In this document: piece by piece, positions 37,301 through 43,748 of the stretch
Numbering within the stretch: position 1 is the first letter of the stretch
Layout of the letters: the number at the start of each line of letters is the position of its first letter
Assembly (NCBI RefSeq): GCF_019021925.1
Contig: NZ_CP058990.1
Span: 922,001-986,000 of the forward strand
Direction of reading: 5' to 3'
From: Cellulophaga sp. HaHaR_3_176
GTDB lineage: Bacteria; Bacteroidota; Bacteroidia; Flavobacteriales; Flavobacteriaceae
DNA: 64,000 nt
The notes under the pieces: generated by a model
Database searches by the model: none
Told to the model about the DNA's origin: nothing
Seen by the model: the letters and a program-made list of their open reading frames with translations, nothing else
Position numbers and translations under genes: made by a program

Positions 37301-38731
37301 TACAGTTGTTGATAATGTTACAGTATTTCCTATTTCTCCAGTTATATTTTCAATGTCATTTACTTTTGCTTGGGGGGTATCAATAAAACTAGTTAGATTA
37401 ATTTTGTATAAATTAAATTGATTTTCAAAATCACCAAATTGAAAATTATTATCTCTAATTATAAAAGTATTCAAGCTCGTGTTGCCTGTGAAATTAGGTA
37501 AGGTACCTTCAAAATTATTATTTTGAATAGAAAAATTTTTGATATTATTCCATTGAGTATAAACATCTGGAATTGTACCTGTGAATTGATTATTATTAAT
37601 ATAGAATATTTCTAAGTCTTGCCATAAAGAAAAATTGGGAGGTAAAGTTCCGGAAAGTAAATTATCGTTAACAGCAAAAACTTCAATATTTGAAAAAACG
37701 GAATAGCTATCAGGAATAGTTCCTTCTATTTTGTTATTTAATACAGAAAACTCATTAATATTAACCCAACTACTAAATGTAGGGGAAAGCGTACCAGAAA
37801 TATCATTATGGGAAATCTTAAATTCTTGTAAATCTACTAAGTTAGCTAATGATTCTGGTATTGATCCAGACAATGCATTACCCCATAAATCAATTTTTTT
37901 CAATTTTGTTAAATTACCAAAAGAATCTGGAATTGAGCCAGTAAGACCACCATCCAAGATATTACTATATGAACTTAGGTCAATTTTTTCTAAATTAATT
38001 AATTGGCCATATTCAGTTGGAATTTCTCCTGAAATGTAAGTACTCGCAATTGAAAGCTCAATTAAATTAGCCAAGTTGCTTAACGAGGTAGGAAGTGTAC
38101 CTGTGAGTGATTGACCTCCTAAAATTAGGTAGCGAAGCGATAATATGTTACCGAGGCTTACGGGAACAGTGCCTGTTAACTCGTTTTCACTTAAATTTAA
38201 ATAAGTAAGATTTGTTAAATTTCCGTATTCAGGACGAATAAATCCTGTGAAGGTGTTGTAATATAAGTTTAAGTACGTTAATTGAGTCATGGTGGTCACT
38301 TCAAGAGGAATATCTCCAGTAAGGTTGTTTCCCCATAGATTTAATGAAGTTAATGTTGGTATTGTTGTTAAAGAAATAGGGAGACTTCCGATGAGGTTAG
38401 CTCCTGAAATATCTAATGATACAAGATTTTGAAGATTAGCCAACTCATCAGGAATAATGCCTGTTAAATTATTACCTCCTCCAAACAAATTTGAAGTATT
38501 CATATCAATACCACGCACACTGCCCCCAGCAATACTAAGACCTTTCCAAGCATTAGTTACAGGTCCTGAAAAATCCCAATCGTTTGATATATTGGCATCA
38601 GTTTGACTTGTCCAATTATCACCACCTGTAGCAGTATAAAAAGCTTGTAGTGCAGCTTTTTCTGCAGGTGTCACTTGTGCAAGCATAATGTGAGCAAATA
38701 ACAGGAACAATATTGTAGTAAAAAATCTCAT
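34385..38731 (-). CDS. Giant secreted LRR/Ig-like adhesin with CHU_C type IX sorting domain
   Basis: 1448 residues with a signal peptide (MRFFTTILFLLFAHIMLAQ). Two LRR blocks of the plant extracellular type begin with AALQAFYTATGGDNW and, about 540 residues later, AALVALYNATDGPNW. Each has many LxxLxxLxLxxNxLTGxIP repeats followed by an Ig-like segment (GxAVSDAGVYTCLITS, LQTTDAGTYHAEISS). Four Cys-containing modules follow at about 1080-1345, partly as exact duplications. The C-terminus is CHU_C (PKFFTPNNDGINDLWKV, IYDRYGKLLAQF, SWDGSYNG). It is probably surface-exposed and may bind glycans or other cells. The internal doubling points to module duplication. Confidence 0.9.
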   Translation of the reverse strand: MRFFTTILFLLFAHIMLAQVTPAEKAALQAFYTATGGDNWTSQTDANISNDWDFSGPVTNAWKGLSIAGGSVRGIDMNTSNLFGGGNNLTGIIPDELANLQNLVSLDISGANLIGSLPISLTTIPTLTSLNLWGNNLTGDIPLEVTTMTQLTYLNLYYNTFTGFIRPEYGNLTNLTYLNLSENELTGTVPVSLGNILSLRYLILGGQSLTGTLPTSLSNLANLIELSIASTYISGEIPTEYGQLINLEKIDLSSYSNILDGGLTGSIPDSFGNLTKLKKIDLWGNALSGSIPESLANLVDLQEFKISHNDISGTLSPTFSSWVNINEFSVLNNKIEGTIPDSYSVFSNIEVFAVNDNLLSGTLPPNFSLWQDLEIFYINNNQFTGTIPDVYTQWNNIKNFSIQNNNFEGTLPNFTGNTSLNTFIIRDNNFQFGDFENQFNLYKINLTSFIDTPQAKVNDIENITGEIGNTVTLSTTVSGAQNHYKWFKDGIEITTAPDSPNLVLSNLQTTDAGTYHAEISSDIVTDLILERNEINLNVTISCEVSNRAALVALYNATDGPNWVNNTNWNTTAPLSTWYGVTINSNGCVVGIDLNDTNISTGSNNLSGTLPIEMADLTELTYLDLYDGNLNGSFPDFLLTLDKLVYLNLSNHNFTGPLPLNIGDLTELQSLLLFGNDFTGDIPFSVTTLNNLVYIDLSNNELTGDVPFEITQMLSLELLNLESNNFTGFIYPEYSDLSNLKILRLRNNLLSGTIPNTLGNLSNLEYLSLGFQNITGTIPNELGNLSNLYFLSIRRALIDGQIPASVASLPDLRFLFLEENQLSGQIPQELANSSILEVLTLDNNLLNNTIPDFTSNTNFSQFKFNNNAFEFGDFENEFDTYISNISIFTDNPQAKVNTIEDLSSCVGSSITLSTVVSGSANVYQWFKDGTAITGSNNADLVLYPVAVSDAGVYTCLITSTIVTDLTLERNPITLTVSASGPTANTVNDILACDLDADGFTTFSLNLADIESQAFGSQAGLTISYFDTSGNPLTLTNSYTNTTANSQEITARVSDMGGCYNESVFSLITILPETADIITDIVACDSYKLTALSPGNNYYTATNAGGTQLQVGDLITTTQTIYIYAGTGSCADETSFIVTIDPPVIVDQLGDATECESFTLATLTNGTYFTESNGQGTMLNDGDIITETQTIYIYNQSGSCSDESSFTVSISTTIIADTVANVIACDSYTLTALSPGNNYYTATNAGGTQLQVGDLITTTQTIYIYAGTGSCADETSFTVTIDQPAIVDQLGDVTECESFTLATLTNGTYFTESNGQGSMLNDGDIITETQTIYIYNQSGSCSDESSFTVFIDLLACNDSEDATKAKFPKFFTPNNDGINDLWKVDQELFTIEGTISIYDRYGKLLAQFNAENGSWDGSYNGIMVPATDYWFRFKTPDGAITSSGHFSLKR
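34691..35536. repeat. Tandem 423-bp direct repeat inside the LRR adhesin gene
   Basis: Sequence beginning AACAGTAAAGCTAGATTCAT at 34691 recurs from 35114, an offset of 423 bp (141 codons). The two units are nearly identical at DNA level, with scattered single-base changes. Each encodes a pair of modules, one with SCSDESSFTV and one with ACDSYxLTALSPGNNYYTAT. The repeat keeps the reading frame. Confidence 0.85.
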
Positions 38732-38910
38732 TGAATAATGAATTTATTTATTGTAATATATAACGAATATAATATATACGTATTGCTAAAGTACAATTTT
38801 GATAATTCTATTTTTTATGCCATTGATAAGAGTAATGTATTTTTTTATACTTATTAATATAACGTAAACCTTATTTTATTAAGGCTAACAAAGTTTACAT
38901 TGTACATGAA

Positions 38911-39010
38911 AACTAACAATAAAACTCTACTAAAAAGGTCATTCGTATAAAGGCTATAACACTGTCTTGAGCTAAATGTAAAGGAGTATCTAAACAGGTA
39001 ACCTCATCAC
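38911..39010 (-). pseudogene. Relic of the 3' end of a gene related to 43247-43663
   Basis: On the minus strand this stretch encodes GDEVTCLDTPLHLAQDSVIA and then FIRMTFLVEFYC and a stop. The intact protein at 43247-43663 ends DGNEVTTLETPLVLTEESVI, then AFIRMTFLVGSYW and a stop. The match continues to the stop and a few bases beyond (AACTAACAATAAAACTCTAC against AACTACCAATAAGACCCCAC). Only the last 30 or so codons remain, and they have no start. Confidence 0.75.
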
Positions 39011-39182
39011 CACTTCAACACCATCTTCGGAGGGTATTAAAGTAGAATTTAAGTCCTACTTTGAGTCAAACCCAATTACTTGGTTTTAAAATAGGATATA
39101 TTTTTTATCACTATTTTTAGTTTGCTGAATGATTTTTTCTATTTCTTCTTAAGATTTTTTTTATGTAAAGTGTACCGCTCAT
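39011..39182 (-). pseudogene. Decayed 5' end of a DUF1444-like paralogue
   Basis: From the ATG at 39180-39182 the minus strand encodes MSGTL, as in the intact gene at 39292-39927. It then shows an in-frame TAA, where the paralogue has SPEEIEKIIEQTKNSDQK, and a frameshift within YPILKPSNW before a further stop. The homology ends near 39011, where it joins the relic of the other family. Promoter and leader are retained upstream. Confidence 0.8.
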
Positions 39183-39208
39183 AATTTTTTAAGTTTTACT
39201 ATACACTA

Positions 39209-39250
39209 CAAAATTAGAGAAGCATCTCAGTTTTTTATTAAGGTATTCAG
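39209..39250 (-). promoter_or_regulatory. Shared-type promoter in front of the decayed DUF1444-like copy
   Basis: On the minus strand: CTGAATACCTTAATAAA (39250-39234), 17 nt, and TAATTTTG (39216-39209). It is the most divergent member of the set, with two changes in the ACCGTGATAAA part and a spacer one base shorter. Confidence 0.5.
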
Positions 39251-39291
39251 CTATTTGAAGATGTAATAGTTTACTTTCTAAGCGATATGTT

Positions 39292-39927
39292 TTATTGGTA
39301 ATCAGACAAGTTATGTAAGGCAATATGTCCCGTAATTCGGCCTGCTTTCATGGTGAAGAGAATATTTGCTATTGGCGCATTTCCATAGCTATCGTCTTCC
39401 CAAGCATCTTTGTGTAAGCTTAAAAAAGCTTCAAGTAGTTCTTCGTCAGCGTTTCTCGAAATTACCATCATACAAGAGCGCCTTGGTACAGAAACAAATA
39501 ATTCGTCGGCTTCTAGCATGGTGTGTGCTTTTAACATATGTGCTTCATTGAGTATACGTTCACTAGAAAAATTGTTTCCACTAGAGGTTAAAACCTTATT
39601 TTGCAGTACTTCAGAATAGGTGAATTCTGTTTCATAATTTCCTAAATTTCTAAAAGCTTCATTTGTAATTTGCTTACTGTCCATGGTTTCCAAATGTTGT
39701 TGCGTTAAAAACACAAAATTATCTGGTGTATCTATACCGTAAGCAATAACAACCTTTGGTCCGGCTTCTGTATTTATTAAATTAGAACTTAATGCCCCAG
39801 CTTTAAGCCCAGCCCAATTTCCTGGTTTTAAAATAGGATAGATTTTTTGATCACTATTTTTAGTCTGCTCAATAATTTTCTCTATTTCTTCTGGAGATTT
39901 TTCTTTACCGTGAAGTGTACCACTCAT
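39292..39927 (-). CDS. DUF1444/YtpQ-like protein, paralogue 1
   Basis: 211 residues, soluble. The pattern TPDNFVFLTQQHLETM, EAFRNLGNYETEF, FSSERILNEAHMLKAHTMLE and FVSVPRRSCMMVISR resembles DUF1444 (YtpQ), where a bound-ligand-like fold ends in a VP-R segment. The similarity is judged by eye. It is a close paralogue of the gene at 40049-40663 (shared KIYPILKPGxWxGLKAGALS) and a more distant one of 41631-42251. It has its own conserved promoter. Unlike the 40049 copy it ends with HIALHNLSDYQ. Function unknown. Confidence 0.7.
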   Translation of the reverse strand: MSGTLHGKEKSPEEIEKIIEQTKNSDQKIYPILKPGNWAGLKAGALSSNLINTEAGPKVVIAYGIDTPDNFVFLTQQHLETMDSKQITNEAFRNLGNYETEFTYSEVLQNKVLTSSGNNFSSERILNEAHMLKAHTMLEADELFVSVPRRSCMMVISRNADEELLEAFLSLHKDAWEDDSYGNAPIANILFTMKAGRITGHIALHNLSDYQ

Positions 39928-39951
39928 AACCTTAAGTTTTAATATTTACTA

Positions 39952-39994
39952 CAAAATTAGAGAAGCCTATAATTTTATTTATCACTGGATTCAG
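39952..39994 (-). promoter_or_regulatory. Shared-type promoter, paralogue 1
   Basis: On the minus strand: CTGAATCCAGTGATAAA (39994-39978), 18 nt, TAATTTTG (39959-39952), then a 24-nt leader region to the ATG. The same box and spacer occur at four other places in this window. Confidence 0.65.
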
Positions 39995-40048
39995 CTATTT
40001 TGAGATTTAATAAATTAGCCATAAGGTTTAAGTCTTTATTTAATTAAA

Positions 40049-40663
40049 TTATAATGGAATATGACCAACAATGTTACCATCTTTTACAATAAAAAATGAA
40101 TTTGTAATAGGTGCATTACCAAAACTATCATCCTCCCAAGTATGGTTGTGTAAAAAAGCAAACTTATTAATCGTGTCTTCATCTGCTTGTCTTGAAATAA
40201 TAGTCATACAAGTTCTTCTTGGAATAGATACTAATAATTCTTCAGCGTCTAACATAGCATGTGCTTTTAGCATATGGGTTTTAGAAAGAATGGTTTCACT
40301 AGAAAAGTCGTTCCCGTTAGCACCAACGGCTTTGTTATCTAGAGCACCAACAAATGTTAGTCCTGGATCACATTTTTCTAAATTGGTGAAGGCTTCTTGC
40401 GTAATTTGTTTAGCATCCATAGTTTCTAAATGCTGTTTAGTTAAAAACACAAAGTTATCTGGTGTATCCATACCGTATCCTATAACGACTTCTGCGCCAT
40501 CTTCAGAAGGAATTAAAGTAGAACTCAAAGCCCCTGCTTTTAATCCAACCCAGTCTCCGGGTTTTAAAATAGGATAGATTTTTTTATCGCTATTCTCTGT
40601 TTGTTCTACTATTTTAGCTATTTCTTCAGGTGTTTTTTCGGGACCGTGAATGGTATTACTCAT
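40049..40663 (-). CDS. DUF1444/YtpQ-like protein, paralogue 2
   Basis: 204 residues, closest to 39292-39927 over almost the whole length: TxHGxEKxPEEIxKIxEQT, TPDNFVFLTKQHLETMDAKQ, MLKAHAMLDAEELLVSIPRR. The C-terminus is shorter (NIVGHIPL). An intact start and frame and the retained promoter show that it is a working gene. Neighbouring paralogues on the same strand, each with its own promoter, indicate tandem duplication without operon fusion. Function unknown. Confidence 0.7.
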   Translation of the reverse strand: MSNTIHGPEKTPEEIAKIVEQTENSDKKIYPILKPGDWVGLKAGALSSTLIPSEDGAEVVIGYGMDTPDNFVFLTKQHLETMDAKQITQEAFTNLEKCDPGLTFVGALDNKAVGANGNDFSSETILSKTHMLKAHAMLDAEELLVSIPRRTCMTIISRQADEDTINKFAFLHNHTWEDDSFGNAPITNSFFIVKDGNIVGHIPL

Positions 40664-40687
40664 AATCTTATTTTTTTATTATTATTA

Positions 40688-40730
40688 CAAAACTAAAACA
40701 ACCATCCTTTTTTTTTATCACTGTTTTCAG
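40688..40730 (-). promoter_or_regulatory. Shared-type promoter, paralogue 2
   Basis: On the minus strand: CTGAAAACAGTGATAAA (40730-40714), 18 nt, TAGTTTTG (40695-40688). Matches the other copies in box and spacer. Confidence 0.65.
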
Positions 40731-40764
40731 CCATTATTAAATATAATGGTTTGTCTGATTCATT

Positions 40765-40798
40765 AAAAAAAAGGTATTCTTATAAATAAGAATACCTT
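40765..40798 (-). terminator. Rho-independent terminator after the SH3-like protein gene
   Basis: On the minus strand AAGGTATTCTTA (40798-40787) pairs with TAAGAATACCTT (40782-40771) around four bases and is followed by six T. It lies 41 nt beyond the stop at 40839. Confidence 0.85.
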
Positions 40799-40838
40799 GG
40801 TTATTTTTGATAATTAGCCTGTTTTAGACTGAAGTTCT

Positions 40839-41540
40839 TTACGGACAGTCTAGTGATGATATTAAAAATAGACCGTCTTGATTTTCAATAATTGCGATAC
40901 TGCGTGTAATGCCTATGCCTTTAAAAATGTATTGGTTATCTCTTTTTTCTATAAACTCAGGCATTAAAATAAAATTTCCTTTTGAAGTGATATCAATATT
41001 AGGATCATGAACAGGCAATTGATGATAGACTTCATGTAATGTCATATGTTTATATAGGTAAGTATTCTCAAAACAATCATTAAAATCAGTGTAGGTATGA
41101 ATTAGATGGTCATAGGTTGTTATCTCTTCTTCAATTTCAAATGGCTTGTCGTTAAATGTTTCAATTCTCTTATCTGTAGTTTTACGTGTCATTTGTCCTT
41201 TAAAATCAGGAATAACGACACCATTGTAAATAGGCTCTAATTGAGGTCTAAATGTTGTCAAGTCTGAACTGTGAATAAATCCAGAACAGACTTGATTTTT
41301 TACTTTAATAAAATTTCCATAAAGTTGAAAGCCTTCACCAATGTGTATGGATTGTTTTGTTTCAATAATGTGCTCTGCAACAATTTTTTCTCCAACTGAA
41401 ATGCGTTTTATCAGTTTTGAATTTAATGAAGGTTTTTCATAGAGTGGAGCTCCAAAAACATTGATGACAAAGAACGAATTCTTGTCACTTATTTCTTTTA
41501 AAGAATTACCCGTTGTCGTTTTAAGACCTGCGCTGTTCAT
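40839..41540 (-). CDS. SH3b-like domain protein of unknown function
   Basis: 233 residues, no signal seen. Residues about 25-85 look like a bacterial SH3 domain (VFGAPLYEKPSLNSKLIKRI, a conserved strand with VGEKIVAEHI, then GNFIKVKNQVCSGFIHSSDL). The rest is unassigned and beta-rich. Without a signal peptide a cell-wall role is less likely than for most SH3b proteins. It lies between two DUF1444-like paralogues, 90 nt from the upstream one and with a strong terminator after it. Confidence 0.6.
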   Translation of the reverse strand: MNSAGLKTTTGNSLKEISDKNSFFVINVFGAPLYEKPSLNSKLIKRISVGEKIVAEHIIETKQSIHIGEGFQLYGNFIKVKNQVCSGFIHSSDLTTFRPQLEPIYNGVVIPDFKGQMTRKTTDKRIETFNDKPFEIEEEITTYDHLIHTYTDFNDCFENTYLYKHMTLHEVYHQLPVHDPNIDITSKGNFILMPEFIEKRDNQYIFKGIGITRSIAIIENQDGLFLISSLDCP

Positions 41541-41630
41541 TGTTTCAATGTTTTGAATTGAACACCTTTTTTGTAAATTGTTTCCTTAGAAATAGAAAAC
41601 GTTACTAAATCTATAACATAGCGTTTAGAT

Positions 41631-42251
41631 TTATAGATATACGATTCCTTCACTATTACCACTTTTTATGTATAAAAGTATATTAGCGATATGCGCATTG
41701 TGGTTAGTTTTATCGTTCCAATTATGTCTATGTACGTATAAAAACATATCTAACAGCTCTTTGTCCGAATCTTTAGGAATAATAAGGATATTACCACGTC
41801 TAGGTATAGATACAAATAATTCTTCTGACTCTAAAAAATCATGAGCCATACGCATTTGTGTATAACTAAGAGCTCTTTCATTAGAAAATCGAGTTCCATT
41901 TGAACTCAATACTTTATTATCAAATTCTTTTTCAAACTTAAATTCTTGTTCAAGCTCGTCTAAGTTGTCGCTAGCTTCTTGATATAAGTTTCTATTTCCA
42001 AAAAAATCTTTATGTTTCTTTGATAGATATACCAAACCATTTGGCGTTTCTACGGCATAAGATTTAACAACTAAAGGAATTTTATCATCATCATTATCTT
42101 CAAGAACTTCTACATTATAGAGTGCTCCATTTTTAACACCTGGCCAACTTGCTGGTTGTAGTACAGGATAAAGTTTATATTCTCCATCTACAGCTTTTTG
42201 CACGTCTTGGTCTATTTCTGCTAAATATTGTTTTTTTTCTTGTTCTGTCAT
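41631..42251 (-). CDS. DUF1444/YtpQ-like protein, paralogue 3
   Basis: 206 residues, the most divergent member of the local family: YKLYPVLQPASWPGVKNGAL, TPNGLVYLSKKHKDFFGNRN, FSNERALSYTQMRMAHDFLE and FVSIPRRGNILIIPKD align with the same blocks in the other two. It ends NSEGIVYL. The order and spacing of motifs are kept, so it is probably functional. It is transcribed from its own copy of the shared promoter. Function unknown. Confidence 0.7.
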   Translation of the reverse strand: MTEQEKKQYLAEIDQDVQKAVDGEYKLYPVLQPASWPGVKNGALYNVEVLEDNDDDKIPLVVKSYAVETPNGLVYLSKKHKDFFGNRNLYQEASDNLDELEQEFKFEKEFDNKVLSSNGTRFSNERALSYTQMRMAHDFLESEELFVSIPRRGNILIIPKDSDKELLDMFLYVHRHNWNDKTNHNAHIANILLYIKSGNSEGIVYL

Positions 42252-42278
42252 GAGTATAGTGTTGTAATTAATTTAATA

Positions 42279-42321
42279 CAAATGTATAAGAGTATATGAC
42301 CAAGTTTATCACGGTATTCAG
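42279..42321 (-). promoter_or_regulatory. Shared-type promoter, paralogue 3
   Basis: On the minus strand: CTGAATACCGTGATAAA (42321-42305), 18 nt, TACATTTG (42286-42279). This copy is closest to the consensus of the five. Confidence 0.7.
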
Positions 42322-42360
42322 CCATTTAAAGATTTAGTGGTTTACATAGTTTTATGTCCA

Positions 42361-42390
42361 TAAAAAAAAGGTTTACAAAAATGTAAAACC
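42361..42390 (-). terminator. Rho-independent terminator of the DUF4132 operon
   Basis: On the minus strand GGTTTTACA pairs with TGTAAACC (one extra base), followed by eight T (42369-42362). It starts 6 nt beyond the stop of the gene ending at 42396. Confidence 0.8.
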
Positions 42391-42395
42391 CTCTT

Positions 42396-42881
42396 TTATT
42401 CATTTAATAATTTCTCTTCTTTCAATATTTTTTTTGCTTTTTCGGTTTCTTTTGTGCCATTTTTCATTGAACCTGGTAACATTATTATACGTTTCTTAAT
42501 TTTTCCTTTTTCGTCTTTAAAAAGGACTTCAAATCTAGAACGCGTTATTCCGAATATTGCTTTTTTAAATTTGATACTCTTAATATCTTTTCGTTCAATT
42601 ACTGGTGTTGCAGAATTATTAATGCTTTTAAAGATTCCATACATAAGAAATAAACTAATTATTGAATAAAATATTGATATCGGAACTTGACCTGTTTGAA
42701 AGCTATCAAATGCTGAATAAAGTAAGAAAGCGGAAATTCCTCCATAAATTATTAAAACTCGAGTGATGCTTTTTCCAACAGCCACTTTTGCTACATTTCC
42801 AATAATTCCATCTCTTGTGAGTATAATTTTATCTGGTAAAATATGACAAAATCCTGTTTTAGTTTTAAATTGTTTTTCCAT
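42396..42881 (-). CDS. Two-helix membrane protein of unknown function
   Basis: 161 residues. Two membrane helices are clear: about 41-58 (VLIIYGGISAFLLYSAF) and about 68-86 (ISIFYSIISLFLMYGIF). The termini are cytoplasmic in appearance, with a basic C-terminal region (KIKKRIIMLPGSMKNGTKET). Small proteins with this PH-like layout are common in Bacteroidota, but no function is known. It is the last gene before a strong terminator, 24 nt after the 107-residue gene. Confidence 0.7.
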   Translation of the reverse strand: MEKQFKTKTGFCHILPDKIILTRDGIIGNVAKVAVGKSITRVLIIYGGISAFLLYSAFDSFQTGQVPISIFYSIISLFLMYGIFKSINNSATPVIERKDIKSIKFKKAIFGITRSRFEVLFKDEKGKIKKRIIMLPGSMKNGTKETEKAKKILKEEKLLNE

Positions 42882-42905
42882 TAACTTTCTATTCGTTTCT
42901 AAATC

Positions 42906-43229
42906 CTACTCTTCAATTTTTAGTTCTGTAAGATGAATTGTTTTGTCATCTGTAAATTGATAACTTCCTTTACCGGAAACTTTTTTTGTAAAAAGCCTAA
43001 TATCATCACCCGAAGAAACACCTACATTAACATCAAATAAAAATTCTGCTTTTTTAAAAGTGAAGGAATTAGTTATAATATCTACAGAAATATTAGTCGG
43101 TTGCAATGCAACAGTCCAATAACTAGAAGCCTCGTTACCAAAGTTTGTATTCGCTAATAAATTTCCCCAGGTTTTATTATGGTTAGAAATTTGTACAGCT
43201 AATTGGTTTTGTATGTTTTCTATATTCAT
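42906..43229 (-). CDS. Hypothetical protein of the DUF4132 operon, 107 residues
   Basis: Not recognised. A beta-rich, soluble protein (YWTVALQPTNISVDIITNSF, FKKAEFLFDVNVGVSSGDD). I start at the ATG at 43229; an ATG at 43253 would add eight residues and overlap the previous gene's stop. It lies between the 138-residue gene and the two-helix membrane protein gene on the same strand with very short gaps, so it is probably part of the same message. Confidence 0.6.
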   Translation of the reverse strand: MNIENIQNQLAVQISNHNKTWGNLLANTNFGNEASSYWTVALQPTNISVDIITNSFTFKKAEFLFDVNVGVSSGDDIRLFTKKVSGKGSYQFTDDKTIHLTELKIEE

Positions 43230-43246
43230 AATTGATAAATAAAAAA

Positions 43247-43663
43247 CTACCAATAAGACCCCACTAAAAACGTCATTCTTATAAAAGCAATTACACTTTC
43301 TTCCGTTAAGACTAAGGGAGTTTCCAAGGTGGTAACTTCATTACCATCTACAAAAACCACAAACAATCCGTCTTTAAAAGCGACTAATACATTGTCTATA
43401 GCTTCTTGTTCTACTGCCAGATTTTTATTGGTCAAATCACCAAAATCGACTTTACCACTTTGGGCTTGTTCTTGTATTTCGGTTGGACTTAAAAATCCAA
43501 TAATGTTTACTTCGGTTCGCTTTTTATTAAAGGCTTCTACTTGGTTTTTCACACAACCTACCAATAACTCGTTTAAGTTTTTTGGTATAGCATCTAGGGT
43601 TAGTGGTATTTGCTTTACCTTTTTTTTGCCTAATCGTTTAAGTTGTAATGTTATTTGTGGCAT
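43247..43663 (-). CDS. Hypothetical protein of the DUF4132 operon, 138 residues
   Basis: Not recognised. Basic N-terminus (QLKRLGKKKVKQIPLTLDAI), then a helical KNLNELLVGCVKNQVEAFNK, and a beta-rich C-terminal half. A second, decayed C-terminus of the same family occurs at 38911-39010, so the family was once present more than once here. Gene order after the giant DUF4132-like gene (85 nt away, across a GC-rich palindrome) suggests a partner, but this is inference. Confidence 0.6.
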   Translation of the reverse strand: MPQITLQLKRLGKKKVKQIPLTLDAIPKNLNELLVGCVKNQVEAFNKKRTEVNIIGFLSPTEIQEQAQSGKVDFGDLTNKNLAVEQEAIDNVLVAFKDGLFVVFVDGNEVTTLETPLVLTEESVIAFIRMTFLVGSYW

Positions 43664-43697
43664 ATACGCTTGTTGTTTTTTGGTGCGTTAGGGATTG

Positions 43698-43735
43698 TCG
43701 TGAAAAGCCCGCCCCACCTAAGTGGGGAACGCCTT
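43698..43735. repeat. GC-rich palindrome, REP-like
   Basis: CCCCAC (43712-43717) and GTGGGG (43722-43727) form a hairpin, flanked by GCCCG on the left and GAACGCC on the right. The high GC content is striking in this AT-rich region. I recall similar GGCGTTCCCC...GGGCTTT palindromes scattered in flavobacterial genomes. It lies between two genes of one operon. Confidence 0.55.
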
Positions 43736-43748
43736 TATAATTTTAAAA

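Noticed and set aside
34385..38731. LRR adhesin as two fused genes
   Set aside because: The frame is continuous, with one signal peptide at the start and one sorting domain at the end. Internal duplication explains the doubled LRR blocks.
40071..40577. 168-codon plus-strand open frame opposite the DUF1444-like paralogue 2
   Set aside because: It is the mirror frame of a conserved gene with paralogues on the minus strand, and its composition is that of an antisense shadow.
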